Of a stretch of DNA of 64,000 nucleotides, positions 32,393-42,997 are shown in pieces. The stretch's first letter is position 1; each line of letters opens with the position of its first letter. The stretch covers positions 42,676,001-42,740,000 of the forward strand of contig NC_057831.1 of assembly GCF_910594005.1 (NCBI RefSeq), given 5' to 3'. The stretch comes from Cervus elaphus. Taxonomy: Eukaryota; Chordata; Mammalia; Artiodactyla; Cervidae. The notes under the pieces were generated by a model, which had not been told where the DNA came from, made no database searches, and saw nothing but the letters and a program-made list of their open reading frames with translations. A program made the position numbers and the translations under genes.

Positions 32393-32591
32393 AGGCTTCC
32401 CAGTTGGCTCTTGTGGTAAAGAATTCACCTGCCAGTGTGGGAGACGCAAGAAACGCGGGTTGATTCCTGGAGTAGGAACTGGCACCCCGCTCCAGTATTC
32501 TTGCCTGGAAAATTCTTGCCAGGGCCGAGAAGCCTGGCGGGCCACAGTCCATGGGATTGCAAAGAGTCAGACGCGACTGGATATACACACA
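32393..32591 (+). mobile_element. Bov-tA SINE
   Basis: AGGCTTCCCAGTTGGCTCTT to GTCAGACGCGACTGGATATA. A short internal change sits at TTCTTGCCAGGGCCGAG (32513-32529). The frames of up to 161 codons on both strands are SINE artefacts. Confidence 0.93.
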
Positions 32592-33254
32592 GTAGCCTCC
32601 CTCTACTCCAACTTATTAATGCCACTTAGCCTCCAGATGACTGAAGTGCCTGAATTTTCAGGGCACCCGAGAAACCTGTTTCATCCTCTTTTGACAGGCT
32701 ACACTCGTCTACGGCTTCTTTTTGTAATATCTTTCAAAGAAGTAGGTAGGTTTTTAACAAAACGTTCTTCATTTGTAAGGCAAGCAAATTGAGGATATTC
32801 CCTGCATCACCACTAGGGGGAGGGCTGCACTGCCCAAGTTTACTTCCCAACTTCGGTTACAGGTTATTTGATGGAATCAAGTACAAAAGAGAAAGTTCAG
32901 GGCATATGCCCAGCTGCACTGCGGAAGTGGGGAAAGAAGGCAGTGCTTGTGCTAGAGGAGAACAAAACAGGACAACACCAGACAAAACTCCAAGAGAAAT
33001 GGTTGACGATTACTGGTGTTGGAGAGATGCGACATTGGGTGCTACGGACTTAATACTGACTGCACTTGAGAGGAGAAAATGGCTTTGTAGAGGGCACTGC
33101 TAGGGAATTTGGTGCTTGGGGGCTCTTTGCTTACCATCCCTCGTTGCCCCCACTATGCAAGACCTGGAGATAATCAAGTAGAAGCCTCAAATGGGAATTT
33201 TACAAGACTCTTGCTAGATAATCAGCAGATTTGAATTTTATTGCATACAAGTCA
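32592..33254. other. Unassigned; contains a CTCF-like motif
   Basis: No repeat recognised. A 104-codon plus frame (32789-33103) has no recognisable domain and lacks gene context. Confidence 0.4.
32809..32826 (+). promoter_or_regulatory. CTCF-like motif
   Basis: ACCACTAGGGGGAGGGCT resembles the CTCF core CCACNAGGGGGCGCT, with mismatches in the last third. A single motif match proves nothing about occupancy. Confidence 0.3.
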
Positions 33255-33442
33255 AAAGTGGGAGTTAAAAGCTTGAGTTGTGGTATCTCTGACTCCCAAT
33301 CCCGGGTCTGTCACCTACTTGTTGGGTTATCCTGGACAAGTGACATTACTTCTCTGGGCCTTGGTTTCCTCATCTGCAGGTTGACAATTATTATTATTAT
33401 TGTTATTCCTAGGAGGGTTACTGTGAGAATTATTATCAATTC
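33255..33442 (+). mobile_element. MIR SINE, sense
   Basis: CAATCCCGGGTCTGTCACCTAC, GGACAAGTGACATTACTTCTC, TTGGTTTCCTCATCTGCAGG and GGAGGGTTACTGTGAGAATT follow the MIR core. Contains an (ATT)n run near 33389-33407. Confidence 0.85.
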
Positions 33443-33444
33443 AA

Positions 33445-33658
33445 ACAATAGTGTGCTTGTTATGTGTCTGCTGTTAGTCTAAGTCCTTTATATATGAATC
33501 CTCTGGTGCTCAGGGAAACTTATGACATAGGTACTATTGTTATTATGATTAGTGTGATCCTTATTTCAGAGCTAAAGAATCTGAGACATAGAGGAGTTAG
33601 AAATATGCCTAAGGTCACACAGCCAGAGTCAGGATTAAACCCACCAGCTGCTTAAAAC
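33445..33658 (-). mobile_element. MIR SINE, antisense
   Basis: AGTCTAAGTCCTTTATATAT, CATAGGTACTATTGTTATTA, CCTAAGGTCACACAGCCAGA and AGGATTAAACCCACCAGCTG are antisense MIR. It sits tail-to-tail with the sense MIR at 33255-33442. Confidence 0.85.
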
Positions 33659-35384
33659 AATTCCTGGTTACATTAAATGCTCAGAAAGGGTGAGTTGTTA
33701 TTCTACGTCTTGGGAAGCCCCTGCCTGGCTGTAGTTGTGCAGCAACTAGACATCTATTTTTCATAATCTGATTTTGCGTGAGGGGAGCTGGGGAGGGAGA
33801 GAAGGGTGGCAGGGGAAATGCTCAGTGCCCGGTAGGTTCGACTTTGTGGACTATTTGTTGTGGATTTGTGAGAGTACTCTGGATGTCAGGGTTCGCAGCA
33901 GCACTTGGGTGGACCTGGTTGGCTGATGGCTTCTCTTCGTTTCTGTGTCAAACATGGCATGGTGTCTCTCCCCATGTGAGGCCTGAGAGGGGGGCAGTGC
34001 CGTTCCGGGACCCCTCAGCCCCTCGGCTCACTACGTGGGGAGGATGGACATTCTGATTCAGACCCCTACGTGGACATCTTTGATCTTACTGAGGACCCTG
34101 GAGGAAGCCAAAATGGGAGAAGCTTCTAGAATAGGCTTTCAACTCCTGGGCTGGAGCAAAGCAAGAAAACACTTCAGAGGGCATGTCACACTGCCAGGAG
34201 ACCTCAAGAAATAATCAAGAGAGACTTTAGAGGAGGGGATGTGAGATACCTTTAACATGCAGGTCAGGTCATCAGGCTTCCAAGAATGATTACTCTCAAA
34301 GGGAGCACAGTCACACTTGGTCTGTTATGTCCAGGGTTAAGGGAGAAATAGGGACCTATTTCCTTTCAGTTAAACGATTCTCTCTACATTATAAAAAGGA
34401 TATGTCTGATGTGTTGTATAGTATTTATTCCCTGGGACATCCACCCCACATCTCTCAGAAATCTGCATCTTTGTACCACAGTTTGATTGATGTGAGAGGA
34501 AGAGGCTGTAGACAGGCATTGAGTTATAATTCAAGTTCAATTTATGGCTCCGTCTTGAAGCAAAATGGTAGTCAACACAAGTTTTAAAAATACACTGTCT
34601 TAGGAAACTTAGTTCCATTCTACAGGATTTGCTTCAGAAGTAGAGACCACAGTAATACGTGCTGTTGAAACCCAGTATTTGTATGTTACAAAACTGAGCG
34701 CTGTGTCCACCACATAGAAGCAGAAATGCATGCTTGATGCCTCTGTGTAGCCACAGAATGGATATATATTGAAGCTCCTGGAGGGCAGGGCAGCCTCTAC
34801 TTATCTGGTTTTATATGCTACCTAGACCTCTGCTGGGGGTAGAAGGATACTCCATTGATGCTATTTGAAGATACTGGTGCTGGTGATTTCTCTCTGCTCA
34901 CTTACCAGAATGCACAATTGGAAAATATATCTAACTCTCCTAAGAACTAATGACCGCATGAGATGGGAAGGATTTAGATTCCTCTGCTAGAGATATGGAT
35001 CAGAAGGACTGGTAACCAGCCTCAGAGATTAGAGAGATGTCAACGTGTACAGTGGTTGCTACAAATTAACATTATTTCCATCAAATTTATTACTGTCTGG
35101 TCAAGGTTAATAAATTTGTAGTTCATCTCTCATCAGCGAATTAAAGATGTAGAACAATAAACGATCATTTCTGCCACCTTCTTTAGAAGATATAATCACA
35201 ATAATTGATTTTGGAAGGTGACAAGAAATAGAGATGGTGAGGAAATTGTATGAAACGTGGTGGGAGTAAGCTGCCACAAAGATGAGTTTGTAAATATTCT
35301 TTCAGATTGAGGTGACTCTACTGGGGAAGGTATTTTAAGATGCATGGAGGAGTGGGAGGGAGGGGAATATATATATATATACAT
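33659..35384. other. Unassigned
   Basis: GC-richer around 33780-34060 with a 92-codon plus frame that is not recognisable. 34775-34870 weakly recalls the sense L2 terminus (GGAGGGCAGGGCAGCCTCTA). No firm repeat. Confidence 0.35.
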
Positions 35385-35470
35385 ATAGCTGATTCACTTT
35401 GCTGTACAGCAGAAATTAATGCAACATGGTAACACAGTTATAGTCCGATTTTAAAAAAGGAAAAAAAAAT
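35385..35470 (+). mobile_element. L1 3' terminus
   Basis: GCTGATTCACTTTGCTGTAC, AGCAGAAATTAATGCAACAT and a right A-rich end match the last ~80 bases of L1. Preceded by a (TA)n run at 35368-35384. Confidence 0.8.
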
Positions 35471-36654
35471 CACTTCTCCCCCATTGTTGAACAGTGGCTC
35501 ACTGTTACTGAGAGTGGATAAATAGGAAGCGATGCTCCCAAGTTTGAAAAGCTTTATTAGAGAAATACAAATGGTTGGTAAAGTTTGATCCAAAATGCTT
35601 AGAGGGTTTCACTCAGCTTCACATGTTTTCCCAGAGTGGTTTTTAAAACGGTAAAGCTTCAGTCCTAAGTACGATGATAATACCTAACGTGGACCAAGGG
35701 CTTAGATTTGTGAAAGGAGACAGGCGTGATTGAGAAATTAGCCAGACTTGATAACTTTGCTGTTTTGATTTGAATAACACTAGGCAGGTGGATTTGCAGC
35801 TCTGAAATGAAGTGACCAATTTTCCATCGGATGCTGAAAGGTCAAGCCTTGGGGAAAGGCAGTTTGCTCTTTTCTGCTCTAAAGTTTGGAGCAAAGGAAG
35901 GCTTGGCTGTGGGACAAGGGTACAGTTTAAAATAGCGTCAGGAGATATACATAAAAAGTAACATAGATAATTAGATAGTAATATAGATATAGTAATATAG
36001 CAATGTAGGTAAAAAAGTAATAATGGGTTTCAGCCACAAAAATTTTAATATTACTTTGCTTTCCCTGAATTTTCTTTTCTTGAATGGAACTTTCTATTTA
36101 AAAATAGGATTTTAGCTATTTATTAAAGATAAGTAAGTTTGGAGTATAGACTAGTATAATATAAAGAACATAGGATTAACTGTAGACCTTAATGGCCAAA
36201 TAGCTCTATGAAAGTGAAAATCAAGTCAGAGTCTTTCTGGGGCAGAATTATTTTATTTATAAAATGTAGAAATGATGATGATGGTGGTGGTGTAAAACAT
36301 AGAAACTAGATGATGTCCAATATGCTCTTTAGTACTGGATTCTATGTCTTATACTGTAAGATCGCATATATTATTGCCAGTTTGGAACCCCGCTGCAGTG
36401 CTCTATGACTGTTTGGCCTGGACATCGGACAGTCAGTGACTGCAACTCCAGAGGCACCTTCATGGAGGCACGAATCCCCTGTAATATGTTAGAGAAACAG
36501 TCACACACCAGATCTTAATTTACGATTAAAAGCACAAACACAACATCACAGCAGAGATGGTTTTAATAGAGATGCTTAAGAAAAGTTAAACAGTTATTTG
36601 ATCCACTGAACTAGACATTGCTGGGAGAAAAAAAAAAGTATTCACGTCTGAAGA
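35471..36654. other. Unassigned, AT-rich
   Basis: Degenerate ATAG-type repeats at 35945-36020 and a short GATGATGGTGGTG run at about 36275-36293. An 83-codon minus frame (35643-35894) is not recognisable. Confidence 0.4.
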
Positions 36655-36805
36655 GGCACCTTGAAAGTGATTGGAGAGAAGAGAGAATAAAAGAAAAGGA
36701 GACATAGAGAAAGGAAGAAAGGATGGGAAGGAGGAAGGAAAAGACAGGAAAGGAAAAAGGGCAGGAAGGAGCAAAGCCATGAAGGGAGAGAGGACGCTCG
36801 AGTGA
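36655..36805. repeat. Purine-rich (GGAA/GAAA) tract
   Basis: Nearly all A/G on the plus strand for about 130 bases. This creates low-complexity minus frames rich in Ser, Phe, Leu and Pro. Confidence 0.85.
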
Positions 36806-36834
36806 TCGAGAGAACAATTCAAAACTAACACATT

Positions 36835-36995
36835 TGACTCTCAGCTCTGTCTCCTGCTTTGGGACTTTGGGACGTTGGGAGATGACTTAGCCTCTCTGAG
36901 TCTCAATGTTCTCATCCGTAAAGGGTGTCTAACAATGCTTTTTGTCTCCATTTTCCTTACCAGCGAGGCTGTAAGGTGACCCAGTGAGGGGCTTT
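36835..36995 (+). mobile_element. MIR SINE, sense
   Basis: CTCAGCTCTGTCTCCTGCTT, GATGACTTAGCCTCTCTGAG, TCAATGTTCTCATCCGTAAAGG and GCGAGGCTGTAAGGTGACC follow the MIR core. Confidence 0.8.
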
Positions 36996-37330
36996 GCTCA
37001 GTGGCTGGCCAGGTCTCTACAAGCTGCAGCTGTTACCATCGTTGCGGTCACGGTGGCGAGGATTAAACTGTACCTACCATGTATCAGAAACTCTTTAAAA
37101 CCATCCCTGGCACCTGCTAAGCAGCAGACTGTAGAAAGCAAAAGGAGTATAACCGTGTTTATGGAGACCGTCAATAACGACCTCTATTCGTTGCGCCCTG
37201 TGCGTCACCATGATGACCCGGCAAGGCTGCGTCATCACTTTTTTTGTGGGTGAAAAACACGGGTGCTGGGAGGTTACCACAACCATGAGACCGGGAAAAG
37301 GCACGTATTCCAAGGTGTTATTCTGTCCAG
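36996..37330. promoter_or_regulatory. CpG-richer block with paired CRE-like sites
   Basis: TGCGTCAC at 37201-37208 and TGCGTCAT at 37228-37235 resemble CRE/AP-1-type bZIP sites, with GATGACC between them. I count about 14 CpG from 36960 to 37270 in a CpG-poor region. Candidate enhancer or weak promoter. No start codon context or known exon is visible; an 89-codon frame through it is not recognisable. Confidence 0.3.
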
Positions 37331-37574
37331 TGAGATAAATTCAAACTCTTTCTTCTACAGCATTGCCAGGCATTACCTTTGACCCTTTGAGAGCTTATTT
37401 ATTTATTGTTTACACTTACTCTGAGAAGTGAGTATTCTGATTTTCACTGATAGAAAATCCCAGGAAGAGGGTCTAAATCCTTGATTCTCAGATTCCAAGG
37501 TCTACTGTCTTCCTGTACTAAGAACATACAGAGGTGGAGTTTGTAAAATATTGAGTGTATAGATCTCTGCATAC
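37331..37574. other. Unassigned
   Basis: AT-rich. A weak antisense MIR-like stretch near 37390-37470 is not convincing. Confidence 0.35.
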
Positions 37575-37687
37575 CACTATTGTCCAATAGAAATAGGATG
37601 GGAACCCTCAAAATAAGAGACAGGTGTGATTTCATATTATCTAGTAGTCACTTTAAAACAAGTTTAAAAAAAAAAAATAGAAGTGAG

Positions 37688-37912
37688 GATTTCCCTGCTG
37701 ATCTAGTGGTAAAGAATCCGCCTGCCAATGCAAAGAAAATCTCATACACCTCGGGGCAACCATGCCCTTGCACCACAACTCCCGAGCGCTGCAGAATGAG
37801 AGGGCGCCGCGGTGAGAATCTCCCACACAACCAGAGAGAGCTCCCGCTTGCCACAACTAGAGAAGCCGGCACAGCAGTGAAGACCCAGCACGGCCAAAAA
37901 TAAATAAGCAAA
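37688..37912 (+). mobile_element. CHR-2-type tRNA SINE
   Basis: GATTTCCCTGCTGATCTAGT head, then repeated GCACCACAACTCC and GCCACAACTAGAGAAGC modules, then GTGAAGACCCAGCACGGCCA and an AAATAAATAA tail. This is the cetartiodactyl-wide SINE, older than Bov-tA. Confidence 0.85.
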
Positions 37913-38117
37913 GAATAAAATTGTTTTTCTTTAAATGTTGGTGTTTTTTCAAAAAGGAGGTGAAATTAACTTTAATTTATTTTGTCAAACTTGATAGATC
38001 TAAAATATTTTTACTCAACCATGTATGGGAGATGACTAATGAGGAGTTTATATTCTTTTTTTTCCTCTTCTGTTTGGCCTTTGAAATCCATTATGCATTT
38101 TATACTTACAGCACATC

Positions 38118-38344
38118 TCAGTGGGGGCCGGTGGTGGCCGTTGAGTCGCTAAGTCATGTCTGAATCTTTGCGACCCCGTAGACTGTAGCCCGCCAGGCTC
38201 CTCTGTCCACAGGATTTCTCAGGCAAGAATACTGGAGTGGGTTGCCATTTCCTACTCCAGGGGATCTTCTCTGGCTCAGGGATTGAACCTGGGTCTCCTG
38301 CATTGCAAGTGGTCTTTTACAGACTGAGCTACCAGGGAAGCCCG
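38118..38344 (-). mobile_element. Bov-tA SINE
   Basis: Antisense: TTGAGTCGCTAAGTCATGTC to GAGCTACCAGGGAAGCCC. Splits the hAT remnant between CAGCACATCTCAG and the GCTACATTTCAAAT block. Confidence 0.93.
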
Positions 38345-38425
38345 GAAAGGGAGCTAGCTACATTTCAAATAGTGGTTGAAATCCACAAGAGGCTAGCAGC
38401 TACCACATTGGATCAGGGAGCTTTA

Positions 38426-39357
38426 GACAACAGCTCTGTCAATTTGGATAATTCTCCAAGCTAAGGAAAGCATTGAAGTTGCTAGCCACAGCAATATTGC
38501 CTCAGTATAACGAACAAAAAGGAAAATGTGATCAAAGATTTTATGAATCAATCCTGTCAGTGAAATTCTGGACTACATTGGCTAAATCTACAAAGAAAAG
38601 AAGGGTCTATATTATTTTGCTTTTAAGAAAAAAAACTAATTTGTTCACTCAAAATAGGAACTCGGTTGCTTTTACCTTTTTCAAAGCAAACTTTTAATAG
38701 GTAGTGAGGATTTTATGGGGAACAGGAGGAAATATTTAGATTTCATTTACTACATATTTAGGGAATATGAAACTGAGAGATGGGAGAGTGAAAAGTGTGA
38801 GGATGCCATCAAAGTGTTTTATCAGCAAAGCTGTCACTTTATAGAGACGTAATCCGACAGGCACTACCCTGAGTTTGCTTGGGTTGAAAGCTTCCACTTG
38901 TAGGGTAATTTTATGAACTCTACTCAGAGATTCACAGGAAAAGGCAAGAGGCAGTATCACATGCTTCTGCCTCTTTTATTTACTTAAGTCACGCAAGCCA
39001 GATGTCAGAGCTCTTAAATTTGGAGATTTTAAAGTCCCATGATGAACTAGATAATAGTCAAAGGTGACAGTCAGGGCCAAGGAGTTTCAAGGAAATGCTA
39101 AATCTCTGACTTTCAGAAGCCACAGTTACATAATACTTCACTGGGGTGCCAGAGAGTTACTAGTTCCAGAGAGTTACAATGGTGTTCTCAGAGCTTTCTC
39201 TCCAAACCTAGACCGTAATTGGCATCATCTTTTTGTTTGTAGTTCACCCAACCAAAATACCTGTTTGTGTCTGCTGTGAATATAATAATTTTAAGTGTGT
39301 CCACATTTAAATGTTTTTTCATTTCCTATCCCTTGCTTGATTTTCCTCATTGACACC
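38426..39357. other. Unassigned
   Basis: No repeat recognised. Frames of 71-74 codons on both strands have no recognisable domain. Confidence 0.4.
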
Positions 39358-39368
39358 ATTGCTTTATC

Positions 39369-39489
39369 TGCAGAAGGAAATGGCAACCCACTCCAGTATT
39401 CTTGCCTGGAGAATTCCATGGACAGAGGAGCCTGGTGGCTACAGTCTATGGGGTCGCAAAGAGATGGGCACGACTGAACAACTAGCACT
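39369..39489 (+). mobile_element. Bov-tA SINE, 5'-truncated
   Basis: Starts in the middle (GAAGGAAATGGCAACCCACT) and ends GGCACGACTGAACAACTAGCAC. ATTGCTTTATC (39358-39368) and ATTGTTTTATC (39490-39500) are an 11-bp duplication with one mismatch. The SINE therefore inserted already truncated by incomplete reverse transcription. Confidence 0.93.
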
Positions 39490-39500
39490 ATTGTTTTATC

Positions 39501-40394
39501 AAACTCTCTTATTTTTATTATAATTCTAAAACAATTAGAAATACTAGTAATTAAGTTGCTGAAATCTGCATTGGTAGAGTAAGAACATTTCAATTCTATC
39601 AGTATGAGTGTTAATTATTTTAGGCAAGCTGTCATTTAGGCCTTCTAAAGTGGATTTTGTTCTTGCAGTCAAGAACATTGCTTAGTGCAGAATTAATTAA
39701 TCATTATAAATATAAAACCTGCAGTATCAGCTCCTGTGTTCAGAAAGGTTTCAAGAGGCAAGGTTGAAAGAGTCAATAGGCTGCTGAAGGGAATCTTATC
39801 AGGCACATCCACCCCCAATCTGATAAAAGGACAATTAAACTATGTACTTCATTTTTATATGGGTTTTTACTTCAAGACTCATTCCAGAAACTGGAAATGT
39901 CTACTTTTTCTAACACAAAGTTTTTTATTCTCCTAAGTATCTTCTTTTAAAGAGATTTTTAAGAGCAAGATTGACAAGGTGATGTCTGAAAATTGAAATT
40001 TCCTTTGGTTGAAGGAAGATTTCTCCCACTCCCTCACAAAAATCATTTTGGTAGCACTATGCTGGGTGGAAGATACATCTTCTATGGGCTCTGAATTTTT
40101 TCAGATACCCCGTGGCTACTTAAATGTTCTATATGATGATCATAATAATTGTATTCTTCACATTAAGGCTCACAGTCATCTGCTACAAGAGAAAAAGTTC
40201 GTGTTTCCATTGCCTTTTCCACTGGGTTTTAATATAATGATTCTGCAATATTGTGTCATTTCCCTCCTTTAAAATGAAAGCAAAATTCAACCAAGTTATA
40301 TTGGAATACATCGACCAAAATAGGGAGATCATGCCTATATGGGTAAAGAAACCAATTGGCAAAAGAGTCCAGATAATGATGTTATTAAGTAACA
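39501..40394. other. Unassigned
   Basis: AT-rich, no repeat recognised. An 87-codon plus frame (40009-40272) is not recognisable. Confidence 0.4.
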
Positions 40395-40535
40395 TTTAAT
40401 AAGCTCAATGATAGGCACTCTAAATGCTTTAAATGTAATTGCCTTGTATAAGCACATTATACGTAATTGTCTCATTTAATTCTTACCACTCAGAAGCAAA
40501 GGATGCCTTTAATATAGAAAAAAATGGGCTCAATT
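40395..40535 (-). mobile_element. Possible MIR, antisense
   Basis: GCACTCTAAATGCTTTAAATG and AATTGTCTCATTTAATTCTTACCACTC (40415-40495) recall the antisense MIR left part (GCACTTTACATGTATTAACTCATTTAATCCTCACAAC). Confidence 0.45.
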
Positions 40536-40654
40536 TTTTAATGTAATTTTGCTAATACATCGGACTTGAAGAAGAATTTATTTAAAATTGTACGTTGAGA
40601 ATGAGTTCTTTCCAAGGCACTCCGCTAAGGACAAGGCAAAGTGTACTACTGCTT

Positions 40655-40812
40655 CTCGAACTTTAACGTCGAGACAAACCACATGAGCATCTTGTCCCAC
40701 TGCTGATCTGATTCAGTAGGTCTGAGTGGGGCCTGAGACGGTGCATTTCTGGCAAGCTCCCAGGTGATGCTGCTGCTGGTGGTGTGTGACCATCCTTTGA
40801 GAACAAGGACCC
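40655..40812 (-). mobile_element. MER5-like hAT remnant, antisense
   Basis: CTGATTCAGTAGGTCTGAGT, GGGGCCTGAGACGGTGCATT, CAAGCTCCCAGGTGATGCTG and ATCCTTTGAGAAC match antisense MER5A closely. Confidence 0.85.
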
Positions 40813-41845
40813 AGTCTTTGTTAAAGAGAATTTTGGAGTGATAAAAGCTGAAGAGCTGTATCATCCTTGTTCTAAAGAGCCAACTGGCAACTGCAGCTGA
40901 GGAAAGCGGCTTAGCTTTGTTGAGAGAACAAGATGTGAGCTGGATCTTGAAGAATGGGTAAAAGTAAGGAGCAGAGGGTGTTGCTTAGTATCTTCTTACT
41001 GGTTAATTAGTTGATAGAAAAGATGTAGAATGTGTCCAAAGCTGTGATGAAATATCTACAAGGTTTTTGATTTTCTTACAAGTGAACCAGTGGGGATCTA
41101 TACATTTCATTGGTGCCCACATCTGCGGCTGACACACTTCTCCAATTTTTCCCTCTTCAGTAATGGAAACGTCTACCTGCATCTGGGCAGGTGGTGACTG
41201 AAAAGTCTGATGCTGTCTATGTGTATCAAGCCTTAATTACACCAGAACCCCCCGGATTTTAGTTTATTTTAAAAGATATCATTTTATGATTTGTATCACT
41301 ACAATTATGTTCCTAATGGGATTTTAATTGATTTGGAATCCAATTAAAGAAAATCTATTTTTAAAGCACATCTCAGCTGCTGCCACTCGGAAGTCACGCC
41401 AGGCTGGCAGAGTGTAAGTCATCGAAGCATAACTTGAACACATTTGGTGTGATCAGTCAGGGGGATTTGTGAATGACCTATATTTAATACTCTTAAAAAA
41501 AAAAGTCTTGATGTGTCTTGTACTTCTCAAGACTACGTGTATGCCTAATGATATAAATAACAGCTTTTACTTGAGAGAGTTCTATGGTCTTTTGGGTAAA
41601 ATTTATTAGTTCAGGTTTTGGAAAGGGATATTTTCTAGAATGCAGTACTCCTTTGTCCATATATTGTTTCTGTAAATTATGATTTTTTCCCCCCAAAGTC
41701 ACATCTATTCTGAGTTCCTATGGAGGACTGTTTCAGTTTTTTCCCCCAGACTTGGTTCAGTTACATTGCTCACAAACCTAAACATTTTAATGGTTCCTCC
41801 TAGTTTATTGAATAAACTATAATCATGGCTCTCCATGGTATAATT
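40813..41845. other. Repeat-free block; candidate conserved non-coding element at 41040-41490
   Basis: No transposon recognised over about 1 kb. 41040-41490 is well-mixed sequence with a spaced inverted TTAATTG/CAATTAA pair. A 69-codon minus frame (41493-41702) is not recognisable. Confidence 0.35.
41324..41347. promoter_or_regulatory. Spaced inverted homeodomain-like sites
   Basis: TTAATTG (41324-41330) and CAATTAA (41341-41347) are perfect 7-base inverted arms with a 10-base spacer, inside repeat-free DNA. Could bind a homeodomain dimer; this is inference. Confidence 0.25.
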
Positions 41846-41858
41846 TAAACCTAAACTG

Positions 41859-42937
41859 TATATTTTTGAGATTAATCCTTTGTCTGTTTCTTCATTTGCT
41901 ATTATTTTCTCCCAATCTGAGGGCTGTCTTTTCACCTTACTTATAGTTTCCTTTGTAGTGCAAAAGCTTTTAAGTTTCATTAGGTCCCATTTGTTTATTT
42001 TTGCTTTTATTTCCAATATTCTGGGAGGTGGGTCGTAGAGGATCTTGCTGTGATTTATGTCGGAGAGTGTTTTGCCTATGTTCTCCTCTAGGAGTTTTAT
42101 AGTTTCTGGTCTTACATTTAGATCTTTAATCCATTTTGAGTTTATTTTTGTGTATGGTGTTAGAAAGTGTTCTAGTTTCATTCTTTTACAAGTGGTTGAC
42201 CAGTTATCCCAGCACCACAAAAATAGAGTTACCATATGATCCAGCAATCCCAATCCTGAGCATATATCCAGAAAAGACCAAAACGCTAATTCAGAAAGAT
42301 ACTTGCACACCAGTGTTCATAGCAGCACTATGGAAAATAGCCGAGACGTGGAAGCAAGCTAAATGTTCATTGACAGATGATTGGATAAAGAAGATGTGGT
42401 ACATGTATACAGTGGAATATTACCCAGCTGTAAAAAGAATGAAATAACGCCATTTGCAGCCATATGGTTGGACCTAGAGATTATCCTAGTAAGTGAGGTA
42501 AAGCCAGGCAGAGAAGGACCAATATCAAATGATATCTCTTAAATGTGAAGTCTAAAAAGAATGATACAAATGAACTTATTGCCAAAACAGGACCAGACTC
42601 ACAGACATAGAAAACAAACTTAAGGTTCCCAAAGGGGAGAAGGGGTGAGAGAGAGAAACTAGGAGCTTGGGATCGACAGAGGCACAGCACCGTACGTAAA
42701 GGAGATGAACAGTGAGGTCCTAGTGTGAATAGGACTGGGAACTATATTCATTATCTTGTAATAATCTATAATGGAAAAGAACCTGAAAAATATATGTATA
42801 AATGTATAACTGAATCACTTTGCTGAGTACCAGAGACTAACACAACATTGTAAATCAACTATATGTCAATAAATAAAATGATATGAATAGTGTACACAGA
42901 AAAAAAAAAAAAAGAAATTCAAAAAAAAATAAATAAA
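41859..42937 (+). mobile_element. L1 insertion with 5' inversion (twin priming)
   Basis: Left part 41859 to about 42217 is antisense L1. Its minus strand encodes ORF2 pieces such as LNVRPETIKLLEENIGKTLS and MEIK-type blocks through LKSFCTTKETISKVKRQPSD. Right part, about 42218-42937, is sense and encodes the ORF2 C-terminus (KCSLTDDWIKKMWYMYTVEY), then the 3' UTR and an A-rich tail. A perfect 13-bp duplication, TAAACCTAAACTG, flanks the whole unit at 41846-41858 and 42938-42950. Truncated, inverted and non-functional. Confidence 0.95.
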
Positions 42938-42997
42938 TAAACCTAAACTGAAGTCAAACTCTAGTTCTTACTCTCCCTTCATCCCACCCACAGACAA

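Larger units (their letters stand above)
37575..38425 (+). mobile_element. hAT-type DNA transposon remnant with two nested SINEs
   Basis: The left end CTATTGTCCAATAGAAATAG and right end GGCTAGCAGCTACCACATTGGATCA (38391-38415) resemble a pair of terminal inverted repeats (TGTCCAATAGAAAT / ATTGGACA). Inner blocks AGGTGAAATTAACTTTAATTT and CCATTATGCATTTTATACTTACAGCACATCTCA (38088-38120) fit the same remembered element. A CHR-2 SINE and a Bov-tA interrupt it. No transposase remains. Confidence 0.6.

Noticed and set aside
32307..32792. 161-codon frame, among the longest in the window
   Set aside because: It runs through a Bov-tA copy and then unique DNA. No domain, no conserved start context, and antisense frames are equally open.
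36586..36831. Ser/Phe/Leu-rich minus frame as a membrane protein
   Set aside because: It is the complement of a purine-rich tract, which automatically encodes such residues.
41705..42310. 201-codon minus frame as a gene
   Set aside because: Its central part is L1 ORF2 from the inverted half of one L1 insertion. Its ends are chance sequence.
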